A stretch of 64,000 nt of DNA from Pseudomonas sp. P8_229 (GTDB taxonomy: Bacteria > Pseudomonadota > Gammaproteobacteria > Pseudomonadales > Pseudomonadaceae): the NCBI RefSeq assembly GCF_034008635.1, contig NZ_CP125378.1:1292001-1356000 (forward strand), given 5' to 3'. Both the position numbers and the translations under genes were made by a program. The notes under the pieces are model-generated. The model made no database searches and was not told the origin of the DNA. It saw only the letters and a list, made by a program, of their open reading frames with translations. Position 1 is the first letter of the stretch; every line of letters begins with the position of its first letter. Of the stretch, positions 9,661-18,942 are shown one piece after another.

Positions 9661-9724
9661 GGGTCAGGTCTCCGCCGAGGACTTTGCCATTGAGCAAAGC
9701 AGCCCGACCAGACGAACGCAAACC

Positions 9725-9818
9725 CTTGTAGGAGTGAGCCTGCTCGCGATGGAGTCGTGTCAGACAACATCAATGTCGACTGACACACCCTCATCGCGAG
9801 CAGGCTCACTCCTACAGG
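9725..9818. repeat. REP inverted pair with conserved centre
   Basis: REP units matching those at 2861 flank a centre whose reverse complement reads GTCAGTCGACATTGATGT, nearly identical to the centre of the 2861 element in opposite orientation. Confidence 0.88.
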
Positions 9819-9836
9819 GGAGATTTGTGGTGGGAT

Positions 9837-10757
9837 TCAGGGCGCGGTCAGCGGCCGCTCACTCATGAACGCTTCAAGTCGCGAACGCAGCCAGCGCTCG
9901 GCCGGATCGCTGTCGACATGGCTGAGCCAGACCATCGACAGATCGAGCATCGGCGTCTTGAACGGGAATGGTTCCTTGAACAACCGGCCAGAAGCGGCCA
10001 TGGCTTCGGCGGTGTAATCGGGCAGGCTGGCGATCAGGTCCGTGCCGGCCAGCAACGCCGGCAATGCACTGTATTGCGGCACCGACAGCACCACATGCCG
10101 GGTACGGCCGATTTCCGCCAGCCATTCATCGGCATAGCCGCTGATGTTGGCGGTGTGCGACACCAGCACATGCGGCCGCGAGCAGTATTCATCGAGGGTC
10201 AGCGGTGAATCCGAGGCATCGGCGCGCAGGATGCTCGGCTGGATATGCCGCAGCAGTTTGCGCTTGGCGTTGGCCGGTAAGCCACGGGTCTGGCTGATGC
10301 CGACGGTGATGTCGCCAGCGGCCAGCAGGTCGGGGATGCGCCAGTAATCGACGTGCTGCACCACAAACACCACGCTCGGTGCCTCCTGGCGCAACGCCCG
10401 CAACAACGGTGGCAGCAGGCCGAATTCGACGTCATCAGACAGGCCGATGCGAAACGTCATGTTGCTCACGGCCGGGTCGAAATCATGGGTCAGGCTCAGG
10501 GCCACCGACAGCGAGTCGAGGGCCGGCGACAGGTACTTGAACAGTTCTTCGGCGCGGGCGGTCGGTTCCATGCGATGGCCGACGCGGATGAACAGCGGAT
10601 CATTGAACATCGCGCGCAAGCGATTGAGCGCCGAGCTGATAGTCGGCTGGCCGAGAAACAGCTTCTCCGCCGCCCGGGTCACGTTGCGTTCGAGCATCAA
10701 GGTTTCGAACACCACCATCAGGTTGATGTCGGCCTTGCGTAGTTCATTTCGATTCAT
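9837..10757 (-). CDS. LysR-family transcriptional regulator (NodD-like branch)
   Basis: 306-residue regulator. Helix-turn-helix at about residues 15-60: NVTRAAEKLFLGQPTISSAL, followed by LRAMFNDPLFIRVGHRMEPT, the typical LysR wing. The C-terminal effector domain carries ILRADASDSPLTLDEYC. The phrase GQPTISSALNRLR and the DLNLMVVFETLM-like start are common in the NodD/LeuO-type branch. It runs away from the LtrA gene and converges on nothing; the glycan operon lies upstream on the same strand. Target unknown. Confidence 0.88.
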   Translation of the reverse strand: MNRNELRKADINLMVVFETLMLERNVTRAAEKLFLGQPTISSALNRLRAMFNDPLFIRVGHRMEPTARAEELFKYLSPALDSLSVALSLTHDFDPAVSNMTFRIGLSDDVEFGLLPPLLRALRQEAPSVVFVVQHVDYWRIPDLLAAGDITVGISQTRGLPANAKRKLLRHIQPSILRADASDSPLTLDEYCSRPHVLVSHTANISGYADEWLAEIGRTRHVVLSVPQYSALPALLAGTDLIASLPDYTAEAMAASGRLFKEPFPFKTPMLDLSMVWLSHVDSDPAERWLRSRLEAFMSERPLTAP

Positions 10758-10845
10758 CCATTGCCCCCGATCCCCAGACTGCGGGCAGTGTATGAAGTCC
10801 TTGGGACTGGCGTCTATCAGACGATTGGCCGTTTGTTCGACAATC

Positions 10846-12930
10846 TCACTGCACTGTCAGGGTTTTCAAGCCCAGCCCCATGACGCGCGCATCGTCATTG
10901 AAGCCGAGTTTTTTCGGGCTGATGGCATCGGGCAACTGTAGCCGGACAGTCAGATTTTCCTCGGCGGCCTGCGCGGCGCTGAGCGGAATTTCCAGCCGAT
11001 TGCCCTGCACCTGGGTCAGACGTGTCGAATACGCCTCCACGCCATTGATGCTGACGATCACCCGCTGACTGAGGTTCGGCGGCATGGCAAACGCCAGGGC
11101 ATCGATCACTATCGCCCGCGTTCCAGGGGAGACTCGCAGCAGCAGCTCCGCATCCTGCCCGTCACTCCAGGTACCCCACGCTTCCGGGGTGGACCAGCCT
11201 TTGGCCAGTTGCCGGGTGCTGCGATTGAACGTCTGCACCAGCCCCGGCTGGCTCAACGGTATCGGCGACATCGCCCGGCCCTGATCAACCATCGCCAGAC
11301 ATTGATCACAGTGCTTCCAGCCCGGTGCCAGCACGACAAAGTCGTCGACCCGGGTCAACAGATCGGTGTCGCTGTGAATGCTTTTTACCGCCAGCATCAG
11401 CGCATCGTCATCGAGGATGTACAGCGAGTCGGTGTCGTATTGGCCGCTGGCGAGTTGGCTTTGCGTCATGCGCTGCATCTTGTCCAGCGCCTTGGGGCTC
11501 GTACGTCCCAGGTAGGCCGCATCAGTTTTCAGCCCATGGATACTGGCGAAATCGGCAATCGCTTGCCACTGGTCCGGCTGATTTTTCGGTGTCACGGCAC
11601 GGATGCTCTTGTAGTGTGCCGCCGCGCTGTCCCAGAACGGATCATGCATCGGGCTGGCCCAGGCCGAAGCTTCGGGGACCATTTTCGCGGCTCTCAGACC
11701 GGCCCAGGCAATCCGGGTATCGGTAACTTGCACCACCAGCGCCAAGGCCAGCAGTCCCATGGCGATACGCGGTCGATAGCCGCGCACCACCAGATAAATG
11801 AGCACTATCACGATGACGTAAAACACCGGCCAGAACATCCGTCCCGAGGCGCGAAAAATATTCGAGAGCCCCACCACGAACTTCGGTAATGGATAACTGA
11901 AGGTCTGCAGGCCGACGCCGATCTGGTTCGACAGCGCGAACAGCGTCAACCCGACCAACGCCCAGAACAACAACGGGCGACGGCCCAGCAGCGCCTTCAG
12001 CGAAACACCGTTGCGGTACCAGGTAATCAAGGCCAATGGCACCAGCAACAGCACGCCAAGCCCCAGATAATTGAAACCTTCGTAATCGCCGCCGGCCGTG
12101 GGAATGTCAGCCAGGACAAACGACCAACCGTCCGCATCCACCAGCGACAACAGGTTCATGCGATAAAAGCCGAAGCCACCGCTCACCGCGCCCCCGGCAA
12201 TACTGAAATAACCCGCCTGCCAGCAGCACACGCTCACCAGCGCGAACAAACTGCCCAGCTCGATCACGACCTGACGGCGGGTCAGTTTATCCGCCCGCAG
12301 TTTGCCAAACAGATCTGCCACCCAGATCAGCGCCACCATGCCCAACAGGTAGGCATGAACCAACGCCGTCACGGCCAGTAACACACCCCATGCCAGGCGT
12401 CGGCGCTGCAGTGCCGGGTGCAACGCCAGATATAGCGCCGCGAGAATCAGGAAGTGCCCGGCCAGCGAAAGATGGCCACCGGTACGCAAAAACATCGGCG
12501 GCGAAAACACCAGGAGACCGGCACCGAGCAGGCGCAATAAAGGGTTTTCGGTGATCAAGCCGAGCAGCTTCCAGGCAAACCAGGCTTGCAGAACGAAACA
12601 CAGCAACAACCACATGCCAAAGTACTGGAACGTCTCCGGCAACCAGCCATTGAACGGTTTGAACAGCAGCGCCAGCAGCGGATTGGAGTCGGAAAAAATG
12701 ATCGAGCTGCCCAGTTCCATCCCATAGGACGGGTTCAGCCCGAGGGGAAAGGTCCAGGGTGAATGGCGAAAGAATACCCAGCCCAGGTAATGCGTCGCCG
12801 GATCACCGTCCTTGAGCCAGGCAATGTTTTGCGGATCGAGGGCACGCGGGCCGATCACCAGAAAAAACGCCAGCGCTCCCAGCAGGATCGGCAACAGCGC
12901 CAAGGTCGGGTGCTTGTTCAAGCCCTTCAT
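10846..12930 (-). CDS. DUF6311 membrane protein, probable GT-C type glycosyltransferase
   Basis: 694 residues. About the first 420 contain a dozen or so hydrophobic spans; the last 270 form a soluble, probably periplasmic domain. The N-terminal region fits the DUF6311 family, which resembles GT-C enzymes that use polyprenyl-phosphate sugars: an early loop carries DPQNIAWLKDGDPATHYLGW with acidic residues. It is the last gene of an overlapping operon (start overlaps the GtrA stop by four bases). By analogy to three-component O-antigen glucosylation systems, it would be the serotype-specific transferase that decorates a surface glycan on the periplasmic face. The donor sugar is unknown. Confidence 0.75.
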   Translation of the reverse strand: MKGLNKHPTLALLPILLGALAFFLVIGPRALDPQNIAWLKDGDPATHYLGWVFFRHSPWTFPLGLNPSYGMELGSSIIFSDSNPLLALLFKPFNGWLPETFQYFGMWLLLCFVLQAWFAWKLLGLITENPLLRLLGAGLLVFSPPMFLRTGGHLSLAGHFLILAALYLALHPALQRRRLAWGVLLAVTALVHAYLLGMVALIWVADLFGKLRADKLTRRQVVIELGSLFALVSVCCWQAGYFSIAGGAVSGGFGFYRMNLLSLVDADGWSFVLADIPTAGGDYEGFNYLGLGVLLLVPLALITWYRNGVSLKALLGRRPLLFWALVGLTLFALSNQIGVGLQTFSYPLPKFVVGLSNIFRASGRMFWPVFYVIVIVLIYLVVRGYRPRIAMGLLALALVVQVTDTRIAWAGLRAAKMVPEASAWASPMHDPFWDSAAAHYKSIRAVTPKNQPDQWQAIADFASIHGLKTDAAYLGRTSPKALDKMQRMTQSQLASGQYDTDSLYILDDDALMLAVKSIHSDTDLLTRVDDFVVLAPGWKHCDQCLAMVDQGRAMSPIPLSQPGLVQTFNRSTRQLAKGWSTPEAWGTWSDGQDAELLLRVSPGTRAIVIDALAFAMPPNLSQRVIVSINGVEAYSTRLTQVQGNRLEIPLSAAQAAEENLTVRLQLPDAISPKKLGFNDDARVMGLGLKTLTVQ

Positions 12931-13313
12931 CGATACGTCCAGAAATTATGCAGCACAAAGGTGAACGCAGGAATGATCAGTGCCACGGCGCCGATGCCCA
13001 GCAAGTAATGAAGTCCGGCAATCTGCGCGGCCCACGCGACGAGCATGGCCAGGCAGAATCCCCCGCAGGAAACCAGCATGAAGCGCAGCAGGGTTTTGCC
13101 ATGCAAACGGGCAGAAAAACTCCAGGTGGTGTTGATCACATAGGACACCACCGTCGCCACGGCGAACGCCACACCGTTGGCGAGTGGCGGTTGCGGTGCA
13201 ACGAAGTTGATGAACAGCACCGCCACCAGGGCATGCAGAGCGGTGACGAACAGACCGGTCACGGCAAAGCGCAAGCCGCGCTGGATCAACGCCGATCTGT
13301 CGGCTGAGGTCAC
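12927..13313 (-). CDS. GtrA family flippase
   Basis: 128 residues with four hydrophobic spans, starting around RFAVTGLFVTALHALVAVLF and including VSYVINTTWSF, the most conserved GtrA segment. GtrA proteins are proposed to flip undecaprenyl-phosphate-linked sugars to the periplasm. The start overlaps the methyltransferase stop by four bases and the stop overlaps the DUF6311 start by four bases, so all three are translationally coupled. With the GT2 protein upstream this completes a GtrA/GtrB/transferase set. Confidence 0.9.
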   Translation of the reverse strand: MTSADRSALIQRGLRFAVTGLFVTALHALVAVLFINFVAPQPPLANGVAFAVATVVSYVINTTWSFSARLHGKTLLRFMLVSCGGFCLAMLVAWAAQIAGLHYLLGIGAVALIIPAFTFVLHNFWTYR

Positions 13314-14020
13314 GGTTTACGCGCCAGCACAAACACGCTCAGGCCGGCCAGGCGGTTCATGCCCATCAGCGGCAATTCAAGGCTGCACAGGGACTTGAGC
13401 ACGCCGTTGACCAACGGATGATGGCGTTTGAGCTGAGACTGCGGCGTCGCAGCCTGCGGGCCTTTGGGCAGCAAGCGCAAGGCCGCCGCGATCGGAAACA
13501 CCGCACCGAAATAGTAGGCACCGCGCTGCACAGTCAAACCGGCATCACGGGCCAGGGTTTCAAACTGCGCAAGGGTGTAGCGGCGCTTGTGTTCGAGGAA
13601 GTCGTCGTGACCGCTCCAGAGGAACTGGAACGCCGGCACGGTCATCAGGAAACGGCTGCCGGACGGCACTTTATCGACGTAAGCCTTGAGCAGGCCGAGG
13701 TCGTCGTCGACATGCTCCAGCACGTCCATGAGCAGCACCAGATCCGCGTCGATGGCCTCGATATCGCGGCGGTAATGCACCGGTTTACCGGCCGTGGCCG
13801 CGTCCGAATCGGCGGGGTAGCTGATGTCGACGCACCACGCCTCCTGCGCTGCGGTTTGGGTCAACAGGTGGTGCGAGAAAAAACCTGAACCAGCGCCCAC
13901 GTCGAGAATCCGCGTGATCGGCGCATCGCCCAGCAAACGCCGGGTCGCTGCCGCCTTGGAGCAGTAATACCAGTGCTCGCCGATGCTGTCGCCGAGGATG
14001 TCGGTTTCCTTGAGATCCAT
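13310..14020 (-). CDS. class I SAM-dependent methyltransferase
   Basis: 236 residues. Motif I is ITRILDVGAGSGFFS (SAM-binding Gly loop), motif II-like DADLVLLMDVLEHVDDDLG follows, which is common to small-molecule and sugar methyltransferases. Residues 1-40 include WYYCSKAAATRRLLGD, a lead-in seen in family members within polysaccharide loci. The substrate is probably a lipid-linked sugar or its glycan, inferred only from the operon with GtrA, GT2 and DUF6311 proteins. Three bases separate it from the GT2 gene upstream. Confidence 0.82.
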   Translation of the reverse strand: MDLKETDILGDSIGEHWYYCSKAAATRRLLGDAPITRILDVGAGSGFFSHHLLTQTAAQEAWCVDISYPADSDAATAGKPVHYRRDIEAIDADLVLLMDVLEHVDDDLGLLKAYVDKVPSGSRFLMTVPAFQFLWSGHDDFLEHKRRYTLAQFETLARDAGLTVQRGAYYFGAVFPIAAALRLLPKGPQAATPQSQLKRHHPLVNGVLKSLCSLELPLMGMNRLAGLSVFVLARKP

Positions 14021-14023
14021 GTT

Positions 14024-14989
14024 TCAGTCCTTGGGATCGTAGACGCGACGCACCAGAAAAACCGGCCGGCGTTTGGATTCGATATAAGTGCGGCCGAGGT
14101 ACTCGCCGAGTACGCCGATACCGATCAGTTGCAGGCCACCGAGGAACGTCACGGCCACCATCAGCGAGGCGTAACCGGGCATGTCGACGCCATGGATCAG
14201 CGTGCGCACCACGATAAAAATGGCAAAGGCAAAGGACACCAGCGAGACCAGCGCGCCGATATAAGTCCAGATTCGCAGCGGTTCGGTGCTGAAACTGGTG
14301 ATGCCTTCCAAGGCAAAATTCCACAGCCGCCAGCCGTTGAACTTGCTCTGCCCCGCCACGCGCTCGGGCCGCTCGTAATCAACGTGAGTGGTACGAAACC
14401 CGACCCAGGCGAACAGGCCTTTCATGAAGCGCCGGGACTCGGGCAGGGTCAGCAGGGCATCAACCACGCAACGGTCCATCAGGCGGAAATCACCGACGTT
14501 TTCCGGCAGCGGTTGCTCGGCGATCTTGTTGTGCAGGCGATAGAACCAGTGCGCCGAAGTCTGCTTGGCCCAGGTGTCGCTGCGGCGACTGATGCGATGA
14601 CCGAGCACCACCTCGTAGCCCTCGCGCCAACGCTCGATCATTTGCAGAATGACTTCGGGCGGATCCTGCAGATCGGCATCGATGGGGACAACGATCTGCC
14701 CGGTGGCGATCTGCAATCCCGCAGACAGCGCCGCCTCTTTACCGAAGTTGCGACTCAGGTCGACGATGCGCAGACGCGAGTCGAGCTGCTGGCGCTCCAG
14801 CAGCCGCTCAAGCGTGGCATCGGTACTTCCGTCATTGACGAACACCAGCTCCAGAGCAATCGAGACCTGGTACTGGAAAACTTCATCGATGCGCAGAATG
14901 AACGCGTCGAGACTGTCCTCCTCGTTAAAAACCGGGACAACCAGTGATAACGTGACCCGTGTGGCCTGTGCCGTTCCATGCTCAGTCAA
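14024..14989 (-). CDS. GT2 polyprenyl-phosphate glycosyltransferase (GtrB-like)
   Basis: 321 residues, first gene of the operon. An N-terminal GT-A domain reads LVVPVFNEEDSLDAF and ELVFVNDGSTDATLERL, with DLSRNFGKEAALSAGL and the metal-binding DADLQDPPEV. Two hydrophobic spans near the C-terminus (about residues 235-300) anchor it to the inner membrane, as in GtrB and dolichol-phosphate-mannose synthase-like enzymes. It is expected to load a sugar onto undecaprenyl phosphate on the cytosolic face, for flipping by the GtrA protein and transfer by the DUF6311 protein. Confidence 0.9.
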   Translation of the reverse strand: MTEHGTAQATRVTLSLVVPVFNEEDSLDAFILRIDEVFQYQVSIALELVFVNDGSTDATLERLLERQQLDSRLRIVDLSRNFGKEAALSAGLQIATGQIVVPIDADLQDPPEVILQMIERWREGYEVVLGHRISRRSDTWAKQTSAHWFYRLHNKIAEQPLPENVGDFRLMDRCVVDALLTLPESRRFMKGLFAWVGFRTTHVDYERPERVAGQSKFNGWRLWNFALEGITSFSTEPLRIWTYIGALVSLVSFAFAIFIVVRTLIHGVDMPGYASLMVAVTFLGGLQLIGIGVLGEYLGRTYIESKRRPVFLVRRVYDPKD

Positions 14990-15265
14990 GGGAATGCTCT
15001 TTTTATAGTGTTTGTCGGTCGCCGAAGGATTTTCGACGCCATGAGCCGTCCCGTATTAAGCAGTAGCGTCGATGGCCTTGCAAGGCGCAAATGGCGACAT
15101 TTTGGCCAATCCAGACGCCAATGCGTGCGCTCTAGCCCGCACTCTTCAGAAACATCTGCCAACGATTGGAAACAAATGCCCGATAGCGAAAAAACCTCGC
15201 TCCGCTAGGCTTGCGACGATGCGCCACACAGGTAGGCGCAAACACTATCGCAAGGAGCGAACTGA

Positions 15266-15457
15266 ATGTATTTCGAGATCTACAGGCAATCCCGCGGCAC
15301 CCCGAGCACCGGCAAAGGCCAATGGCGCTGGAGGCTGCGGGCGGGGAACCACGAGACGATTGCCAGTGGCGAATCCTATGTAAACAAGGCCGATTGTTTA
15401 CATGTGATCGAGTTGATCAAGGGTGTGCAGGGGGAGACGCCGGTGAAGGAGATCTGA
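15266..15457 (+). CDS. DUF1508 (YegP family) protein
   Basis: 63 residues with an AAGGAG 10 bases before the ATG. The family unit is visible: WRWRLRAGNHETIASGESYVNKADC, that is a short beta sheet with a conserved GE-Y-K pattern. Single-unit DUF1508 proteins are common in Pseudomonas; function is unknown. It is followed by a hairpin terminator at 15583 and lies just before the AT-rich glycan cluster. Its GC content fits the core genome. Confidence 0.82.
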   Translation: MYFEIYRQSRGTPSTGKGQWRWRLRAGNHETIASGESYVNKADCLHVIELIKGVQGETPVKEI

Positions 15458-16042
15458 ATCAGAAACTCTGCCAAGTGCCCAGGAACAACAAGCCGAATGC
15501 AATAGACTTGCAATGACAAGCGGATAATTCCAACTATGACCGCCCGATCATGGGAGTGATCAAGCGCCTGCTGAACAGAACGCCCCAGCCTTTTGCACTG
15601 GGGTTTTCTACAAAATGCCTTTAATGCAATCAACATGTCGAACTGCTTTTAGCCATAACAAGCTGAGTTTACGGCAACGAAGTCACTTTCCCCACGACCC
15701 AACTTGCTTTCCAAAACCACTAGATAGTAGCGCCCCCCCAGAGCGAGGCGTGCCCGGCTTCAACTACCCTCGGCAGCAGGGTAGGACGACCTGCCCTGCC
15801 CGAGGTCAGAGAACGCAGTCTGACTGCTCAAGCCCTCCCTTCTCCAGCGATGCTCCAGGGAAAAAATCTCGACGAAAAGGGTGACGCCTCCTCCTTCGCG
15901 GATTAACATGCCTGCGTCAAGAAGTGGAGAAGCAGCACTACCAATAGTTTGTTTTCAATTAACTTACAAAAAGTCCATTCTTTATTATTTCACATCAGCC
16001 GAGCCATTCAAGCAAGCCTTATCGGAACCAAGGAATGATACT
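15458..16042. other. 585-base intergenic region at the left edge of the acquired cluster
   Basis: After the DUF1508 stop comes one hairpin terminator (15583-15609). From about 15610 the base composition shifts towards AT, most strongly at 15940-16040. An in-frame extension of the WbqC gene back to 15881 exists but has no family match and no ribosome site, so it is taken as untranslated leader. A TATTAT at 15983 is a possible -10 box, but no convincing -35 accompanies it. No JUMPstart/ops element was found. Confidence 0.6.
15583..15609 (+). terminator. Rho-independent terminator after the DUF1508 gene
   Basis: A six-base stem CCCCAG/CTGGGG with a nine-base loop is followed by TTTTCT. Confidence 0.65.
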
Positions 16043-16735
16043 TTGAAAAAAGTTGCGATACTCCAATCTAACTACATCCCTTGGAAAGGGTATTTTGACA
16101 TGATCGCATCGGTAGATGAGTTTATTCTATTTGACGACATGCAATATACGCGTCGTGACTGGCGAAACCGCAATCAGATCAAAACGCCTCAAGGTGTTCA
16201 GTGGCTAACAGTGCCCGTTCTGGTGAAAGGAAAATACCACCAGAAAATCAAGGACACTGAAATTGATGGAAGCGAATGGGCCGCCGCTCACTGGAAATCC
16301 CTGCTTCAAAACTACAGTCGTGCGCCCCACTTCCAGGAAGTTTCCGAATGGCTTGAGCCACTCTATATGAATAATTCCTACGCCACTATTTCCGAACTTA
16401 ACCAGAACTTTATTCAGGCCATCTGCGATTATCTTAAAATAGCAACCACGCTCACTCGCTCCTCCGACTACACGTTGATCGAAGGCAAAACCGAGCGTCT
16501 TGCCGACCTCTGTGCTCAGGCTGGAGGCACCGAATACATCTCGGGGCCGGCGGCCAGGGATTATATCGATGAACAGATTTTCGGCGCGCGAAATATAAAG
16601 CTCACCTGGTATGACTACGCTGGCTACCCGGAGTACCCACAGTTATGGGGAGAGTTCACCCATGGCGTTACGATTCTCGATTTATTATTTAACTGCGGGA
16701 AAAATTCCCATCGCCAGATGAGGCATGTTAATTGA
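16043..16735 (+). CDS. WbqC family protein
   Basis: 230 residues if translation starts at the TTG at 16043, which has AAGGA eight bases upstream and puts the family's start LKKVAILQSNYIPWKGYFD at the N-terminus. An upstream ATG in frame (15881) would add 54 residues unlike the family. Conserved features include EFILFDDMQYTRRDWRNRN near residue 30 and a C-terminal GVTILDLLFNCG. WbqC proteins occur in O-antigen and other glycan loci beside amino-sugar genes; their reaction is not firmly established. Start and stop are tightly packed with the next gene (TGATG). Confidence 0.87.
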   Translation: MKKVAILQSNYIPWKGYFDMIASVDEFILFDDMQYTRRDWRNRNQIKTPQGVQWLTVPVLVKGKYHQKIKDTEIDGSEWAAAHWKSLLQNYSRAPHFQEVSEWLEPLYMNNSYATISELNQNFIQAICDYLKIATTLTRSSDYTLIEGKTERLADLCAQAGGTEYISGPAARDYIDEQIFGARNIKLTWYDYAGYPEYPQLWGEFTHGVTILDLLFNCGKNSHRQMRHVN

Positions 16736-17664
16736 TGAAGCTTTCGATCGTAGCCACCCTTTATCAGTCTGCGGACTATATAGAAGAATTTTATTCACGT
16801 GCCAGCGCTGCGGCAATAAGCCTTGTAGGGGAGAACTATGAAATCGTCCTGGTGAATGACGGTTCCCCCGACAACAGTCTTGACATTGCCATCTCGCTTA
16901 CCGAGCGAGATCACCATGTTGTATTGGTTGATCTGTCACGTAATTTCGGTCATCACAAAGCAATGATGACTGGGTTGGCACACGCCAATGGAGAGAAAGT
17001 TTTCCTGATAGACAGCGATCTGGAGGAAGAGCCTGAATACTTAACCAGCTTTTCCGAGCAGCTTCAACAACAATCCTGTGATGTGGTCTATGGCGTACAG
17101 GAGCAACGTAAGGGTGGCTGGTTCGAACGCTGGAGCGGCCGCTGGTTCTATCGCTTCTTTCAAGCGCTGACAGGATTGGCACTGCCGGAAAACATCATCA
17201 CCGCCAGACTGATGACTCGTCGCTATGTGGATGCCTTGCTACTCCATGAGGAGCGTGAAGTATTCATGGCAGGACTTTGGCATATCACCGGTTTTAACCA
17301 GCAAGCGCAAACGGTAAAAAAAGGCAGCACCAGTCAAACGACTTATACCTTCAGACGAAAAATGTCTGTATTGGTTAACTCTGTGACTTCATTCAGTAAT
17401 GCCCCGCTGGTTGGCATCTTCTATATTGGCATTTCTATTTCTTTTTTTGCCGTCGTTTATATTGCTTATCTGATCCTTCATTGGCTAGTGCTGGCGACGC
17501 CGATGAGTGGCTGGACGTCGGTCATGGCGTCCATCTGGCTAATTGGCGGCATGGTCATCTCGTTTATTGGCGTCGTGGGCATCTATCTTTCGAAGATCTT
17601 TTCCGAGTCGAAACAGCGCCCCTACACCATCGTGAGGCAAATTTATGCAAAACGACAAGACTGA
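16735..17664 (+). CDS. GT2 polyprenyl-phosphate glycosyltransferase (GtrB-like)
   Basis: 309 residues; the ATG overlaps the WbqC stop by one base. The GT-A domain shows IVATLYQSADYIEEF, EIVLVNDGSPDNSLD, LSRNFGHHKAMMTGL and LIDSDLEEEPE, the last being the metal-binding acid cluster. Two C-terminal hydrophobic spans at about 225-250 and 260-285 anchor it in the membrane. It differs clearly from the GT2 at 14024. It is expected to attach the cluster's amino sugar to undecaprenyl phosphate. It overlaps the methyltransferase start by 20 bases. Confidence 0.88.
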   Translation: MKLSIVATLYQSADYIEEFYSRASAAAISLVGENYEIVLVNDGSPDNSLDIAISLTERDHHVVLVDLSRNFGHHKAMMTGLAHANGEKVFLIDSDLEEEPEYLTSFSEQLQQQSCDVVYGVQEQRKGGWFERWSGRWFYRFFQALTGLALPENIITARLMTRRYVDALLLHEEREVFMAGLWHITGFNQQAQTVKKGSTSQTTYTFRRKMSVLVNSVTSFSNAPLVGIFYIGISISFFAVVYIAYLILHWLVLATPMSGWTSVMASIWLIGGMVISFIGVVGIYLSKIFSESKQRPYTIVRQIYAKRQD

Positions 17665-18277
17665 ACTGCTCGACGAAGTAGCAAGTTACTACTCGAAAAA
17701 GCTCGCACTACATGGTGAAACTCCAAACGGGGTTGACTGGAACGGTGAACAGGGCCAGGCGCTTCGATTCGAACAACTGTGCAAAATAATCAATGATTCG
17801 CAGGCCTTCTCAATCGGTGATCTTGGCTGCGGATACGGCGCACTTATTGACTACCTGAATAAACAACACCACTCATTTTCTTACCTTGGCATCGACGTTT
17901 CCAGCGACATGATCAATGTCGCCAAACAACGCTATGCAAAAATGCAGGCAGCGCGATTCATTACCGCATCCGAACCTGACAGCCTGATGGACTATATTGT
18001 TGCCAGTGGGATCTTCAATGTTCGCTTGGGACAGTCCGACGCAGAGTGGCTGGCCTACCTTGAAAATACCTTGGATGCAATGGATAAAGCAAGTCGCTAT
18101 GGCTTCGCTTTCAACTGCCTGACTTCATACTCCGACGAAGATAAAAAACGCGACGACCTGTACTACTCCGACCCTTGCCTGTTATTTGACTTGTGCAAAC
18201 GCCGCTATTCCCGACAGGTCGCCTTGATCCATGACTATGAACTTTATGAATTCACCATTCTGGTAAGGAAGACGTGA
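17645..18277 (+). CDS. class I SAM-dependent methyltransferase
   Basis: 210 residues with motif I SIGDLGCGYGALIDYL and, further on, YLGIDVSSDMINVAKQRY, which binds the SAM ribose. YIVASGIFNVRLG is the post-motif region. It starts inside the GT2 gene and its TGA overlaps the next ATG, so it is translationally coupled on both sides. A role in O-methylating the nucleotide-linked or lipid-linked sugar is inferred from context; no residue defines the acceptor. Confidence 0.83.
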   Translation: MQNDKTELLDEVASYYSKKLALHGETPNGVDWNGEQGQALRFEQLCKIINDSQAFSIGDLGCGYGALIDYLNKQHHSFSYLGIDVSSDMINVAKQRYAKMQAARFITASEPDSLMDYIVASGIFNVRLGQSDAEWLAYLENTLDAMDKASRYGFAFNCLTSYSDEDKKRDDLYYSDPCLLFDLCKRRYSRQVALIHDYELYEFTILVRKT

Positions 18278-18942
18278 TGAAAAGAAAATTAGTAATATTT
18301 GGATCAGGCGATATTGCTCAATTGGCACATTTTTATTTCAGCACGGATTCCTCCTTTGAAGTAGTCGCCTTCACAGTAGACAGCGAGTATATTCAAGCCC
18401 CAATTTTTTGCGGGCTGCCAGTCGTTGCATTTGAAGATATTCTTTCCTGTTACCCAGTAGAAACCCATGACATGTTCATCGCCTTGAGCTACTCCAAACT
18501 CAATGCGGTGCGCAAAGAGAAATATCTGGCAGCCAAGGTGCTCGGGTATACTCTCGCCAATTACATCAGTAGTCGTGCAACTGTACTCAACGAGGGTCGT
18601 ATCGGCGACAACTGTTTTATTCTTGAAGACAACACCCTCCAGCCTTTCGTGTCAATCGGCAATAACATCACTCTCTGGAGTGGCAACCATATCGGCCATC
18701 ACTCCACGATCCAGGACCATACTTTTATCGCCTCGCATGTAGTAATTTCAGGCGGCGTTCATATTGGCGAACAGTGTTTTATTGGTGTCAACGCAACACT
18801 GCGCGACCATATAAAGGTAGAGGACAAATGTGTGATAGGCGCAGGCACATTGCTCTTGGCAGACGCAGAGGCGGAAGGTGTATATATCGGTCAAGCTACT
18901 GAGCGCTCGAGAGTGCCAAGTAGTAAGTTGAGAAAATTATGA
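18277..18942 (+). CDS. NeuD-like sugar O/N-acyltransferase
   Basis: 221 residues. The N-terminal part is a small Rossmann-like domain (KLVIFGSGDIAQLAH) and the C-terminal half is a left-handed beta helix of hexapeptide repeats (GRIGDNCFILEDNT, VSIGNNITLWSGNHIGHHST, VHIGEQCFIGVNA). This arrangement is that of NeuD/PglD acetyltransferases; the catalytic His is probably in GNHIGHHS. Next to an RffA aminotransferase, the simplest role is acylation of a 4-amino-4,6-dideoxy sugar. An AAGGAA precedes the ATG at 18277. Confidence 0.86.
   Translation: MKRKLVIFGSGDIAQLAHFYFSTDSSFEVVAFTVDSEYIQAPIFCGLPVVAFEDILSCYPVETHDMFIALSYSKLNAVRKEKYLAAKVLGYTLANYISSRATVLNEGRIGDNCFILEDNTLQPFVSIGNNITLWSGNHIGHHSTIQDHTFIASHVVISGGVHIGEQCFIGVNATLRDHIKVEDKCVIGAGTLLLADAEAEGVYIGQATERSRVPSSKLRKL

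Noticed and set aside
15881..16042. N-terminal extension of the WbqC gene from the ATG at 15881
   Set aside because: The added 54 residues do not resemble the family and lack a ribosome site; the TTG at 16043 has one.
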